Assembly (NCBI GenBank): GCA_003049465.1
Contig: PYSS01000066.1
Coordinates: 62,001-126,000 of the forward strand
Length of the DNA stretch: 64,000 nt
Reading direction: 5' to 3'
DNA from: Magnaporthiopsis rhizophila
Lineage: Eukaryota > Ascomycota > Sordariomycetes > Magnaporthales > Magnaporthaceae
The notes beneath the pieces are model-generated. The model ran no database searches. It was not told the DNA's origin and saw nothing but the letters and a program-made list of their open reading frames with translations. Below, piece by piece: positions 1 through 11,066 of the stretch (its first letter is position 1; each line of letters starts with the position of its first letter). The position numbers and the translations under genes were made by a program.

Positions 1-677
1 GGCGAGCTTCATTTGCCAGCGTCGTCCCCCCTTTTCTGCTTCTTCCTCGTCTCGCTTTCTTTTTTTGGCACGACTGCCAGCTGTTTCTTTTCCTGCGGCC
101 ACACCCACCCCTCTCTCTGTCCCATCAGCCGCCCGCTGCCCCAGTTCTGGCCCTCGTCGCTCGCCCCTCGACTTTGTGTGAGTTGGCGGGCCCCGATTGC
201 CTGCACTTGCATTAAGGTAAAAAAAAAAAAAAAGCATTTCTGGGTCCCAACGCTTTCTTCCCTCTCCCACTTCCTCCGATTTCGTTCACCCAAACGAACA
301 TCGCAATATTCCATCAGACCAAACCAACCACCATCTGTCGACGGGCGCCTCACATCTCCGACTCCTGTCTTCCCACGCTCTACATACGTCAGGTCCAGTC
401 GCTGGTCGCTCCCAGACCACCGGGATCTCCCCACTCGCCACTCAGGGCAGCCCAAAGTCTCGCTCTGACACCCGCAAACCCAATTTGTCCGACGGTTTCG
501 CTCCCGAGGAGAAAGCACGGCTTTTCTTACAAGCAAACAGTCGACGGCCAACAGCACCGTCGTCTCGTATTCGGCACTGATTGCGTCGTCGCCGCTCTGG
601 GTCGAACCCCTCATTGACGCCAAGTCACGCATCCTTCCGCTGGCCAGCTGCTGCACCCTGGTGACGTCGCTGCCACA
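1..677 (+). promoter_or_regulatory. Pyrimidine-rich, ATG-free leader/promoter of the 678 gene
   Basis: No protein gene is supported here. The stretch is C/T-rich with a short A-run near 220. The first ATG on the plus strand in the whole window is the start codon at 678. A leader this free of upstream start codons suggests that much of it is transcribed 5' UTR. The transcription start cannot be placed. Confidence 0.45.
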
Positions 678-2513
678 ATGTCAGACCGTGAGAGACGTCG
701 GTCTCGGATACCGGACAGGGTAGCTTACATGGAGGAAGCCGACGATGACGGAAATGCACTGGAAGACGGCCCCAAAGTCGCCGCCTCGGTCGCGCCGAGC
801 AGCCCTCGCAAGGAGAAGCCGAACACGCGCAAGTCGAGGAGGACACCGCAGTCGCCTCTGGCCCTCTCCGATGATTCCTCATCCGTGTCCTCGGAGGGAA
901 CGGGCGCCGAGCTGGTGCCTCGCAGACCAGAGCCGTCGAGCTCAAGGAGACCCGACCCTTCCAAGGCCCAGAAGCGGGTGTCTTACACTGACACCCACAC
1001 CACCCGTCCTCCGGCCCCCAGGCATGCCAAGACTACCCCGATCACCCACACTGCCCGCAGGATGTCCCATCGCGAGGAGCCTACCTATTACGGGCGGGTC
1101 GAGTACAACCATGATTCGGGCCCCGTCATCACGCCGGGTGTGACGCGGCCTCGTTCGCGGACTTCCATCAACCCAAACCACCGCCATTCGAGCTATCACG
1201 TTCCGTCGAGGCCGCCTCTGGCTAACCAAAAATACCATCATCAAATGCCACCTGCCATCATGACGGGCGGGCTCCCGCCGCCGTCATATCCGCCGCCGCA
1301 ATGGGCAATGTCGGCAGGGCCGCCATCCATGCATATGCCTCCTGGGCCGCCGCCGCCGTTGGGGCCGCCGCCTCCAGCGCAGGACTACTTTCCCAACTCG
1401 CACTCGCTGTCGAGCCGCTTCGATCGCGGCATGGAACGACCCATGTCGGCCTTGGCTCACAGGCCCAAGCGCTACCCTGACGAGTACGAGCAGGAGAATC
1501 GCCCGATGGCTGTCACACGCCGGCCGTCGGTCAAGGCGTCGAAAAAGCGCGATGAAGAACATGACAGGATTCGCATGCCTCCGCCCGCTGCTCCCCAGAG
1601 GCCCAGTTCCGCAATGCCTTTGACCATCCGCACAAGCCCCTTTGCCCCACCGCCGCCACGAGGTCGCACTCCAGTGTACGACGACCACAACCCGTACCAG
1701 GGCGAGGAGGCCTCGTACGACCTCTCGCCCGTCGCCTACGAGTATGAGATGCCCCCACCCGTTCCCAGGGCCAGACGCCCCAGCGTCAACCAGTCAATCA
1801 GCTACGACCAGGCCGGATACAAGACCGAGGTTGCACCCCGCCGGAATTCGCAGTACGGGCCCAACTTCACGTCATCGCAGGCCGTCGACGACAAGCTTCG
1901 CAGGGCTCTTGCGCACCAGGACCCGGAGCCTCCCATCCAGCAGCTCACCCACGACGCTCTCCGCAGGGCAAGCAAGAGCAAGAACAGCAGGAGCAGCAAG
2001 TCGACCCACAGCACGGCGAGCCACGACGAGAGCGACTTCCGACAGGCGGCTACCGCCACAACCAGGACCAGTGTCGAGGACGACGTCACCATCCGGGTGA
2101 GGGGCAACGCGACGCTCAAGCTCGGAGGCGGCGCGGAGCTGCAGTGCACCGACGGTGCCGAGATCAACTTCACAAGGGCCGGTGCCGGGCCCGGCGACCG
2201 CGGCAGTGACCGCTCTAGCTACGTCGACCCGGATGAGCGCGACGAGCGCAGAGACGAGCGCAGAGCCAGGGGCGAGCGTCAGCCCGCCCGGATCAGGGCC
2301 GCTTCGTCGCAGGCCGGGTCCTACACCCGCAGCACGCCCATCGAGCGCTACGCCAATGAGCGGTACAACGAGCGGTACGGCGGCGGCGCCGACCTCTACG
2401 GCTCGTCCCCGAGCTATGGGTACCACGCGCCGCCTCTGCCGCCGCCGCCTCTGAACTCCAGCCCCTTCACCCCCGGTTCCTACAGGGACCAGCACCATTC
2501 ATACTTTGGTTAA
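678..2513 (+). CDS. Low-complexity Pro/Arg/Ser-rich protein, unknown function
   Basis: This is a single-exon open frame of 611 residues. The start is the first ATG after a long ATG-free leader and has a good context (CACAATG). Most of the protein is predicted disordered: basic Ser/Arg-rich N-terminus, Pro-rich runs around residues 190 to 235, and an Arg/Asp/Glu-rich segment near 515 to 540. The only part that looks folded is a short segment near residues 470 to 500 (the VTIRVRGNATLKLGGGAEL stretch), which alternates hydrophobic residues and Gly like beta-strands. I see no catalytic motif, signal peptide or membrane segment. It has the look of a conserved fungal scaffold or nuclear protein, but I do not recognise a family. 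Gene reality is strongly supported by length and codon use; the function is open. Confidence 0.85.
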   Translation: MSDRERRRSRIPDRVAYMEEADDDGNALEDGPKVAASVAPSSPRKEKPNTRKSRRTPQSPLALSDDSSSVSSEGTGAELVPRRPEPSSSRRPDPSKAQKRVSYTDTHTTRPPAPRHAKTTPITHTARRMSHREEPTYYGRVEYNHDSGPVITPGVTRPRSRTSINPNHRHSSYHVPSRPPLANQKYHHQMPPAIMTGGLPPPSYPPPQWAMSAGPPSMHMPPGPPPPLGPPPPAQDYFPNSHSLSSRFDRGMERPMSALAHRPKRYPDEYEQENRPMAVTRRPSVKASKKRDEEHDRIRMPPPAAPQRPSSAMPLTIRTSPFAPPPPRGRTPVYDDHNPYQGEEASYDLSPVAYEYEMPPPVPRARRPSVNQSISYDQAGYKTEVAPRRNSQYGPNFTSSQAVDDKLRRALAHQDPEPPIQQLTHDALRRASKSKNSRSSKSTHSTASHDESDFRQAATATTRTSVEDDVTIRVRGNATLKLGGGAELQCTDGAEINFTRAGAGPGDRGSDRSSYVDPDERDERRDERRARGERQPARIRAASSQAGSYTRSTPIERYANERYNERYGGGADLYGSSPSYGYHAPPLPPPPLNSSPFTPGSYRDQHHSYFG

Positions 2514-5011
2514 AGCGCTGGCAGCAGGGATGCCGCGGCGCCGCCACATTACACATGGATGAACCGAACGACAACAATGCTTCGAACTTCCAACGAACTT
2601 ATGACGACTATGACGACAAGCGACTACCCAAATCTGAACCCTTGCTATCTTGTTCCATTTTTCTCGCCCCTATTTTCTCCAGCACCCAGCGACGCTTCTA
2701 TTTTTGCCTTATTTTCTTGTGTGGCAAATTTGTTCTTCCAACACTTTTGAGTACCAACCAAATTGGATTCGAGCCAGCCTCTTATCATTTCCTTTTGTTT
2801 CGTTTTCTCTACTTAATGCTTTGTACATGTGTATCGTTCCTTGGCTTCCCGCGATGCGCACCTTGTCTTCCTGGGGAGAAGGACACTGCGCGGTCGGGCA
2901 GCTGAGAACGTACCAGTTTCACATCATGTTACCGTCTGCCCTCTGGCTCAGGCGAAGACGTTCAATCTCATAATCTATCTATTCCCATCTACTCGTTATC
3001 TATCTCATGTTATTGTTGGCTATGCTTTGTTGGGCTTGTTACCCTGCAGGGACAGAGGCGTGCTTGTGCGATGTAACGGCGTCTTCCTGTAACCTCTATG
3101 TGTATTGGAAGCTTGTGCATTCGCGTGTGCATGGCCCCAAAACTTTTGACCTTATTGTTTTCCTTGCGCTTGGTTCAGTGCCCCGCAGCTTTGTATAGAC
3201 GTCTGTGTGGAGCGAGAAAGGGCAACCGAACACGATGGCTTGATTTCTATATAGTCATACTTTTTTCCTTGATTCTTGGAAAATGTCTAGCTGTTATTTC
3301 TTACTTCCTAGTGTGTGGTCGATGATAACCCTGGTTGGTGAGCTCGGGAGACTTTCGAGATGTACTGGATACTGTACTGGCGATTTTTGGTACTCTACAG
3401 CACGCTCTGTCGTTCAAATCATTGGACCTCATTCGCTCTGCTGCAGAGGGACCTATGGACGGCTTGACTTATTCCCTTAGTTTTATGGGCAAAAAAAAAA
3501 AGCTATTGGTCTCGTCATGCGCGGACGAGGGCATGCTTCATGGGACAAAAAGGTTTCCTTTTTCGACGGGCCGGACTGTCTCGGACGGGAGAAGGTTAAA
3601 AGCAGATAGTCCTTTCCTCCTATAGGTGCCTCTGGTACATCTCATATCTAAGCAGAGAGTGCGTGATATTCAGGAGAACGATACCTGCCTAATCCCTGAG
3701 GATGTGTCCTTGTTGTTGCTTGTCTCTCCTGAATGGATGGATGAGCAAGATCGGCGGCGGTTGCTCTGGTAATATGACATGCCCGGCGGCAGCTGGAACC
3801 GGATTCGGACAATATGGAGCCGCAGAAGAAGCGGGATGGAAGGATTGGGAATTCATGCAGCGTTTTCTCCACGTCGCGAATCACATCGGCAAAGACGGTG
3901 GGCGGGCCTGGCCTGGCCTGTGGACGATTGTCGATTCGATCCCACCCCTTTGGCTTGCGTCAATGCAAAGAAGGACCGGGGGTTAAAGGCTGCTCGTCTC
4001 CTTTTGCCCCCTGAATCTTTTATTTTCGAATCCCAGTGTTCCAGAAGCTTTCTGTCCGTTCGACGTTATGGATTAGGTCCGGCCGGTCAAAGCCGTCGGC
4101 GTCGGAAGCTGTCCGGCTGAACCGGACTGGGGATATGAAAGCTAATTTGAAGCTCCAAGCGGAGTTTTAGCGGCCGTGAAGCTATGCTCGGAGATCCTGA
4201 GACACCATCCCTGATACCATGGCATTGTTGCTTAGACGCCCGGCAACGGAGACGTGCTGCTAAAATGGAGGGTGGCCGCCACCAATCGTTTATGGTGCAT
4301 TCCTCCGTTCGTCTCCATCGGCCTCCGTCTTGGATAGACGCCCCTAGCTAAGAAGGTGCTGGGAGAGGAGAGGGAGGGGCGTGTGTGATCTGAATTGTGA
4401 ATGCAACACGAAACACAGTTTCAGGTCGCACCTATAATTGGTCTGCTTGCGGCTTGTGAGATGTGGCATGGCAAGCGACTGTGGCTGGCGCCCGTTGGCT
4501 GGGGGAATGGCGGTTGCTGGGACAGCCAGGGGCTGGGACCAAAGCTGTGTTTACTCGCGACGTCATTCGCCCAACCTCCATTTTAGATCCAGCCCACTCC
4601 GTCGCTGCAAAAACCAAGGCAGGCGAGGTGAGGCGAGGCAGTTTCTGTAGAAACGGGTCACAATCACCGAATCTGACGACTGCTTGCTGATTTCCTCACA
4701 GATAGCAAATGTGAATTGCAGGTGCCAGGACGATCAGCAAAGTCGACGGCGGCCGACACTATCAAACGCGCTTCGAGCCTAGAGGAACAACACTCTAGAC
4801 TCGAGGACCACACCACCCAAAATCTCACACGCACACATACAGAGAGAAGGTCGGGTACTTTTCTCAACTCTCGGCGTCTGATTGAGACATCGCCGACATT
4901 CCTCTGGCTGGTTTTCCGGGCAAGAAACCAGTCGAGCGGCAACCCAAACCACACCGCCTTTCCCGCCATACACATTCCATTGGCGGTCGGCAGCCGACGC
5001 CGGCGACAAAA
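2514..5011. other. Intergenic region, 2.5 kb
   Basis: No convincing gene. The first several hundred bases after the stop are T-rich and probably 3' UTR of the 678 gene. The last 300 bases before 5012 are probably promoter and 5' UTR of the next gene. The open frames here are short and unlike known proteins. Confidence 0.6.
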
Positions 5012-6631
5012 ATGGCGCCGGCCATCGTCCAAGGCCTCATCGGCCGGGCCACGGGCGCCGTAGACCCGGGGTCGCTCGGTCCGCTGGCGGCGCGGGCTGT
5101 GCTGACGGCGCGCAACCTGGCGCCGCGAAAGGACAACGGCCCGCGGCCGGACCCGTCGCGGGGCAGCGTGAACCCGCACGACATCAACAACAACGCCGTG
5201 TTTGCGCTCTTCGGCCTGATCGGTGCCGGCTTCGTCATCGGCGGCATCTGGTTCTTCTTCTGGGCTAAGAACGGCGGCTTCTACTTCAAGGAGAACGACT
5301 GGGAGGACTACAAGTCCACGGTGCTCCGGCGCACCGGCCCCAACGGCACCATCCTGTCCAACGTGACGCCATCGACCGACCTCGGCGGCGGCAGCGTCTA
5401 CAAGGACGTCGATGACCGCACCACCAGCGTCTCGGGCGGGTCCGAGGGCCTCCTCCGTGGCCACAGGGGCGGCGGCAGGTACCGCGACGATCACGACGAC
5501 ACGCGCACCGAGGTGACGGACGACACGTACATGACGGGCATCACGGCGGGCGTGTCCGACATTGGGGCGCGCGAGAAGCGGCGCAAGAAGAAGGAGGCGC
5601 GCGACCGCGAGCGCGAGCGGCGGCGCGAGGAGAAGGCGCGGCTCAAGCAGGAGGAGAAGGACGCCAAGGCCGGCAAGAAGAGCCGTCGCAAGGTCGGGGC
5701 CGACGGCGCCCTGATCGACGAGGAGGCGGAGGCCGAAGCCATGGAGCACCTGCGCAGCTACCGCCACGAGAAGCCCGCCCGCGTCGGCGGCATCAACAAG
5801 GAGTCTGAGGGCAGCCAGTGGGACGGCTCCAACCCGAGCGCCAGCAGCGCCGGCACCCGCACCGAGGTCTCGGAGCCTACCACCATCCCCAGCAAGCACC
5901 ACCGCAGCCAACGCCAGCAACACCGCCGCGGCCACGACGCCTCCGACGCCGCCCCCGACGACGATGCCAGCGGCGTCACTTCTGAGCTCCTGGGCGGCGA
6001 CAAGCAGCAGCGCACGCCGCCGGCGGCTGCTAAAAAGTCTGGCGGCAACACGGGCGGCATCCGCAAGGTCTACTCGACGGCCGACAAGGTGGCCAACCGC
6101 GAGTCGGAGCGGATGCGCGCCGAGGCCCGTCGCCTGCAGGAAAAAGGCCGGGCCGCCATGGCCGCAGCGCCGCCGTCGTCGGTCGCGTCCTCTTCGCAGG
6201 CCTCGTCCTCGCAAGCGTCTTCCAACCAGTTGCCCCGCCGCGACTACAGCTTCCAGCGCGGCCCCGACGAGCGCCGCGGCTTCGCCATGCGTCGCATCGA
6301 GGAGGCCGAGGTCGAGTCGTCGGTCGCGTCGGCCGCCGACGAGCAGCAGCAGCGCCGCAACCGGTCAAAGAGCCGGACGCGGTCCAAGAGCCGCTCGCCG
6401 CCCGAGGCCGCAAAGTCTAGCGTGCCGGGCTCGTGGGTTGAAGGCAGCGAGGTCGGGACCGGCAGCGAGGTCGGCACCAAGTCGTACCACCACCCCATCC
6501 CCGAGCTCACGGGCAGCAGCCTGAGCGGCAGCGGCATCGCCACCAACGACTTTGCGTACCAGGACGATAAGCGGCGGAGCAGGCGGGCCGCGGGCGGAGA
6601 CCGGGATAGGAGCAGCTACCGTCGGGGATAA
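5012..6631 (+). CDS. Single-pass membrane protein with long charged cytosolic tail, unknown function
   Basis: A single-exon frame of 539 residues, ATG in the context AAAAATGG. One clear transmembrane segment lies at about residues 62 to 85 (AVFALFGLIG onward, ending FFFWA). It is followed by an aromatic juxtamembrane stretch (FYFKENDWEDYKS). Residues about 185 to 225 are a strongly charged Arg/Lys/Glu helix that may form a coiled coil. The C-terminal part is Ser/Arg-rich, including RS-type dipeptides near residues 450 to 465. No enzyme motif is visible. The layout fits a membrane-anchored adaptor; whether it sits in the plasma membrane or an endomembrane cannot be told. A 516-aa open frame on the opposite strand is a GC-driven shadow. 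Confidence 0.85.
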   Translation: MAPAIVQGLIGRATGAVDPGSLGPLAARAVLTARNLAPRKDNGPRPDPSRGSVNPHDINNNAVFALFGLIGAGFVIGGIWFFFWAKNGGFYFKENDWEDYKSTVLRRTGPNGTILSNVTPSTDLGGGSVYKDVDDRTTSVSGGSEGLLRGHRGGGRYRDDHDDTRTEVTDDTYMTGITAGVSDIGAREKRRKKKEARDRERERRREEKARLKQEEKDAKAGKKSRRKVGADGALIDEEAEAEAMEHLRSYRHEKPARVGGINKESEGSQWDGSNPSASSAGTRTEVSEPTTIPSKHHRSQRQQHRRGHDASDAAPDDDASGVTSELLGGDKQQRTPPAAAKKSGGNTGGIRKVYSTADKVANRESERMRAEARRLQEKGRAAMAAAPPSSVASSSQASSSQASSNQLPRRDYSFQRGPDERRGFAMRRIEEAEVESSVASAADEQQQRRNRSKSRTRSKSRSPPEAAKSSVPGSWVEGSEVGTGSEVGTKSYHHPIPELTGSSLSGSGIATNDFAYQDDKRRSRRAAGGDRDRSSYRRG

Positions 6632-7701
6632 GCGTAGCGGCTGGGTTTGCATGAGGGGAGGACGGGAGACGGGATATGATAGGAGAGTGATTCGGAAAAT
6701 GGGGCAACAGGCCTGTCTGGTGTGATGAATCATGATCCGGGGCATGTTATCATATAATGCTGTCTTTGTCCAAGTTGTATGGTTGGGGCTTGCGATTTTT
6801 TGCTAAATCGACAAAGCACGCTCACTCATCGATGATTTTTTTTTCTTTTTCTTGTGGTTTTGGGATTCAGGGCTTTGCATTGCGGATTTGATGGCAGTAA
6901 ATAACACTCCTTTTTCGGTGCACACTTCGGTCACCAAGACCACCTTCTCGCGTAAACCTGTACACATGCCACCGTCTAGATGCTGCCTTCTCACGGACGT
7001 GATGATATCGCCGTTGACGTGGGTGCTTAGCATCGTTTACTTTGCTCACCACTTGACACCAGGGTCGCGCCTGAGAGAGGGCCGCCACCTACCTCCTACG
7101 TGACACCGCAAGGCACATATGCTTTGGGCTTGGGTGATGAGATACCAGAGGCGCACCCAATTGTCAACCGTCGTCTTTCAGTTCATCCAAAAACTGCACC
7201 TCGAGCCAGGAAAGGATTGACCATGATCCAATTTCAATCCTACGATAGCACAGTATCAAGCCTGGATGCTCGAGGTTTGACCGGGGTATGTTATGAGATT
7301 TGAAGCAACCATATCAACACCGAACTCCTAGAAACGTCTGGCTAATAGACACAAAAGAAAGCAGAAAGAAAAATAATGATACAAAAATTATGAGATGGCT
7401 GGATCTCGCCGAAAGTAAACAAGGAGAAAAAAAAAAAAACTCACGCTGCTATGGCGCTGGGTATATAACAATGCTGTGACCTCGGAGGGCCCAGCAGGAC
7501 TTGTTCAAACCCGAGGAGAAACGAAAACAAAAGCGTTTTCTTTTTTTTTGCTTTTTCTTTTTTTGTTTCGTTTTGCAAAGAGAAGGGTATCAAGGAAGAG
7601 CGACAGAAAAAGGAAAAGGGACAGAAAAGGAAAGGGACAGAAAAAGAAAAATAAAGAAAAGAGCAGGACGGCGACGACCGAAATAGACCAGTGGTAAGGG
7701 T
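6632..7701. other. Intergenic region between convergent genes
   Basis: It holds the 3' ends of the 5012 (plus) and 7702 (minus) genes. T-runs lie near 6836 to 6850 and an A/G-rich tract from about 7510 to 7680. No supported gene. Confidence 0.6.
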
Positions 7702-9717
7702 CTATTCCTTCCACTCGCCCTCGCCACCACCCGACCCGCTCACCCCTCCGTCGTCCGCGGGTCCGCCGATCTCGCACCTGAGAGGCGACAGCTGCGGCAC
7801 CCACGGCTGCAGCCTCTCCGGCATGACAGGCCGGCCCTCCGATATCGTGGGCAGGCACGCGTCGACGGCCCCGGGACGGAAGGGGGAGTCGTCCTTGACC
7901 TTGAACCACGCGAGCGGCAGCATGTCCGGCGATGGCGTCGGCAGGTCGGCGGTCTTGGAGCCCGAGGTGGCCGGGTTGACGGCGGCGACGGGGCCGGAGG
8001 AGGGTGGGGAGGAGGAGTCGGGGGTTGTGGGCCAGGTAGAGGGCCAGGGCGCGTCGCCGGACGAGCCGGCCTCGACGGCCGCGAATTCTGCCAGGATCCT
8101 CTCTATCTTCACCATCTCGATCGCCTCCTCGGCCTGCGTGGGAGGATCCAGGGCTGCCAGGCCGTCATACGGCCACAGCCCCTGCTGTTGTGCGTCTTGC
8201 TGGGGCGGCAGCTCCTGGGGCTCGGCGGGCACCTCGGCGGGCACCTCGGCGGGCATTTGGGACTCCGGCGCCACCCCCGAGCTAGCCGGAGGAGGGGCCG
8301 CGGTAGCGGCGACAGCGGGGACGGAAGGAAAGAGGAAAGCCGTGCAGGGGCTGAGGGGCCCGGCAATGGGAGCCGGAGCCGGAGGAGCGACCGTGGCGGT
8401 GGCGGCGGCGGCGGACACGGGAGGAAGGATGAAAGCCGTGCTGGGACCGAGTGGTCCAGCAACGGGAGCCGGAACGGGCGCGGCAGTAGAACCCGGACCG
8501 GGGGCGAGTATAGGGGCGGCGGCGGGGACGGCGTCCATGGCGGGGATGGCGTCCATGGCGGGGATGGCGTCCATGGCGGGGACGGCGTCCAGATCGGGAG
8601 CGGGAGCGGGAGCGGGCGTGGCAGTAGATTCCACGCCGGCGGCGAGTATAGGGGCGGCGGCGGGGACGGCGTCCAGAGCGGGAGCGGGAGCGGAAATGGC
8701 GGGGGCTTCTGTAGCCGCCGCCGCGGCACCAGCAGCGGGCGACGATGGGCTGGGCGAGGTCTGCTTCTTCGGCGCCGGCTCCGCGTCGCAAGGGCCGTCG
8801 TTCTTGGGGCGCGGCCGCTTGCGCCCGGCCTTCGACGCCAGCTTGGCGCGGCCGACGCCGGGAGCGATGGTGGGCCGTGGCTGCGGCTGCGGCTGCCACT
8901 GGGCGTAGTAGTAGTACTCCGCCGGGTAGGAGGCCCAGTACTGCCAGTCCGCGGGGAGCGGGACGGTGTGCGGGCCGTACCCTTCCGGCCCGCCGACCCA
9001 CGCGCCGTTGTGCGCGGCAGGGGGGCCAAGGCGGCCGGGCTGCTGCTGTGCCAGCTGATGGTGCTGGCCGGGCAGATACCCTTGGGTGGCCAGCCCCTGG
9101 TGGTACTGACCAGCCAGCATCCCCATCTCCTGCATGGCCGGCATGGCCGGCCGGCCCAGCCACTGCCCGGCCGGGCAACATCCCCGGACGCACCGGCCCT
9201 GGCGCTGGAGGGCTTGCTGATGATGATTATCAGCAAACCGCGGCATCCCCTGGGCCGCGACCGGGGAGGCCATATAAGCCGTGCCGCCCATGGTCTGGGC
9301 CGGGCGGGCGGGTACGCCGTTGTACGGGCCTCCTTGCCCGTACCCCGACTGCACCGGCATCGTCTGCGCCGGGCGCGGTTGCTGCTGTGGCTGCTGGTAC
9401 TGGTTCTGCAGCAGCGGCTGATGGTGGCCCTGGCTGGCCAGATCCTGGGGCCAGGGGTGTTGTTGCTGTTGTTGCTGTTGTTGCTGCTGCGAGATGGGGG
9501 GCGCAACAGGAAGCATCGGGTATCCAGCCGAGAGGAATTGCGGCTGGAGGTGCATGTATTGGTCTTGGTGGGACGTCAGGGCCAGAGAAGGGGGTGCCAT
9601 GGAGGGCTGGGGGAGCGTTGTGTGGGGAAGCGTCGTGTGCTGGAGCTGGGGGAGAGTCGTGTTCTGGGGCGCCGGCACCGCGCCGGCGCTTCCTCCGGAC
9701 ATGTTCGGGTCGCTCAT
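7702..9717 (-). CDS. Gln/Pro/Ala-rich low-complexity protein
   Basis: The minus-strand frame gives 671 residues from the ATG at 9717 (MSDPNMSGG). The frame is open further upstream to 9801, but only from a TTG, so 9717 is preferred. The N-terminal third is Gln/Pro-rich with a run of about ten Gln. The middle carries a basic cluster (GRKRPRPKN) that could be a nuclear localisation signal. The remainder is Ala/Pro-rich, with tandem AMDAIP hexapeptides encoded by 18-bp repeats and a second, longer Ala/Pro repeat type. The C-terminal 100 residues are more complex and may be the only conserved portion. Such composition is common in transcription co-regulators and RNA-granule proteins, but no domain is recognised. 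The plus-strand open frames of up to 515 residues across it are shadows. Confidence 0.7.
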   Translation of the reverse strand: MSDPNMSGGSAGAVPAPQNTTLPQLQHTTLPHTTLPQPSMAPPSLALTSHQDQYMHLQPQFLSAGYPMLPVAPPISQQQQQQQQQQHPWPQDLASQGHHQPLLQNQYQQPQQQPRPAQTMPVQSGYGQGGPYNGVPARPAQTMGGTAYMASPVAAQGMPRFADNHHQQALQRQGRCVRGCCPAGQWLGRPAMPAMQEMGMLAGQYHQGLATQGYLPGQHHQLAQQQPGRLGPPAAHNGAWVGGPEGYGPHTVPLPADWQYWASYPAEYYYYAQWQPQPQPRPTIAPGVGRAKLASKAGRKRPRPKNDGPCDAEPAPKKQTSPSPSSPAAGAAAAATEAPAISAPAPALDAVPAAAPILAAGVESTATPAPAPAPDLDAVPAMDAIPAMDAIPAMDAVPAAAPILAPGPGSTAAPVPAPVAGPLGPSTAFILPPVSAAAATATVAPPAPAPIAGPLSPCTAFLFPSVPAVAATAAPPPASSGVAPESQMPAEVPAEVPAEPQELPPQQDAQQQGLWPYDGLAALDPPTQAEEAIEMVKIERILAEFAAVEAGSSGDAPWPSTWPTTPDSSSPPSSGPVAAVNPATSGSKTADLPTPSPDMLPLAWFKVKDDSPFRPGAVDACLPTISEGRPVMPERLQPWVPQLSPLRCEIGGPADDGGVSGSGGGEGEWKE
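8530..8583 (-). repeat. Tandem 18-bp repeat, three units
   Basis: Three consecutive 18-bp units beginning GGCGTCCATGG on the plus strand encode the hexapeptide AMDAIP/V on the minus strand. Two are identical and the third differs at its last base. They lie in frame in the 7702 gene, so copy-number change would not break the protein. Confidence 0.9.
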
Positions 9718-10418
9718 TGTGACCTTCCCTTGTAAACGTTGGGATAGGCCGGCGTCTTTCCTTGTCCTAGGGCTTGTGTGAGTGTTGCTAGGCGTTGTCA
9801 AGCTTACTTAGACAGGCGCGTTTCGAACTAAAGAAGATGTGAGATCTAGAGAGCCGGGTTCTAGAAAAGCGGGAGAGAAAGAAGAGCAGGGAAAGCTTTA
9901 TGCAACGCGGAGAACTTTTGACTTTGGGGCCTCTTCCTACCGGAGAAACAAGCAGGTCTATGGGCACTGTCTGCGCTCATACCTCAACACTCTCCGGCGG
10001 TCTCCGGTCATTCTCCGGAAACGCCATTCCCCCAAACTCAGGTTAGAAAAATAATCTCCTTGACGTCGTTGCTGCCCAATACCTGACATGTGTGGTGGCT
10101 TGTTGGCCTCAAGGGGAGCGAACACGAACGGTCACAGCCCTTTGTTATTTCCGCTTGCGCGTCCTCGCATGTTCGTATACCAAGAGAGGCGTTTTAGGCT
10201 TCCTCTCAGCATGTCAACAGCTCCGGTTCGTCTGCTCCTCCGCTGGCGCGATTTGCCACCACCAGAAGCGCGTCAGGCCGAGGACAGGGAAAGCGCGGGC
10301 CACAAACAAGAGGTAAGCTTCTTTTTTTTTTGACGCAGCTCACGTGGAAGTGGTGCCGCTGATCGAGAAGTGCAAGTACCCATCGTGTATTTTCCGTTGG
10401 GTTCCGTACGCTGCTGTC
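9718..10418. other. Promoter region of the 7702 gene and intergenic DNA
   Basis: This stretch lies upstream of the minus-strand gene ending at 9717 and downstream of the minus-strand gene at 10620. No supported gene or RNA is seen. Confidence 0.55.
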
Positions 10419-10440
10419 AGAGAGAGAGAGAGAGAGAGAG
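10419..10440. repeat. (AG)n microsatellite
   Basis: Eleven AG dinucleotides in a row, in the 3' flank of the 10620 gene. Confidence 0.95.
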
Positions 10441-10619
10441 GGTGCGCCTTGGTGGGTCATCAAGGTTCAGGAGAGGCTGCTTTCTCGCTTCTCAGAACCT
10501 TCTCACCCCATCCAGCCGATCCCCCAGGACACAACAAAAAAGGCTGCCTCTGTAAATCGCGTACGGAGATGGCCCGACGCACGGGGCCGCGAGCACCAGC
10601 TCACCCACACCCACCTACC

Positions 10620-11066
10620 CTACCCCCTCCTCGAGTATGAGGTAGACCCGTAGCGTGCCGTGGCTGTGGCTGCCCCACCGCTGCCCACCAGGCGCATGAA
10701 GAACTCTCTGGCCAAGCTGTACGTCGAGACCATGAAGGTCTCCCGGGCGAGCAGCGCCCGCGACGAGGCCCTCCGTGCCGACTCCTCTTCCTTACTCAGG
10801 GCCGAGCTGTCGCCCAGGTCGTCCCACCCCTGGCGCAGCTCGTCGACAAAATCGTCGTCGAGCATGTCGTAGCTCTCTACCGTCTCGTTGCTCTTCGTTT
10901 TCTCGGGCCTGGTGTCGGCATAGTCATCGTCGAGGGGACGCTGGTGCTGGTAGCGATGGCTTTGGCGGGTGTTGAATTTGCGCTTGCTGCCGCCACCGGC
11001 CCCCGAATGTTGTCTCCGAGGCGGAGATGAGACCTCGGCGTCATTATGCTTTGGCTCACGATCCAT
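10620..11066 (-). CDS. Small hypothetical protein (148 aa)
   Basis: A minus-strand frame of 148 residues from ATG 11066 (MDREPKHND). The frame is open to 11084 only from a TTG. The N-terminal half is hydrophilic and disordered. The second half contains an acidic stretch (DMLDDDFVDEL), an aromatic GWDD motif and an amphipathic helix-like region (FMVSTYSLAREFFMRL) before a Gly/Ala/Ser tail. I do not recognise a family. The non-random character of the second half favours a real gene, but it is short, and a missing 5' exon upstream of 11066 cannot be excluded. Confidence 0.5.
   Translation of the reverse strand: MDREPKHNDAEVSSPPRRQHSGAGGGSKRKFNTRQSHRYQHQRPLDDDYADTRPEKTKSNETVESYDMLDDDFVDELRQGWDDLGDSSALSKEEESARRASSRALLARETFMVSTYSLAREFFMRLVGSGGAATATARYGSTSYSRRG

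Noticed and set aside
4664..6214. 516-residue open frame on the minus strand across the 5012 gene
   Set aside because: It is a GC-driven antisense shadow: Arg/Ala/Leu-rich with no motif, opposite a plus-strand gene with a clear membrane segment.
8188..9735. 515-residue plus-strand open frame over the 7702 gene
   Set aside because: Simple repetitive Gly/Arg sequence produced by reading the Ala/Pro repeats on the other strand.
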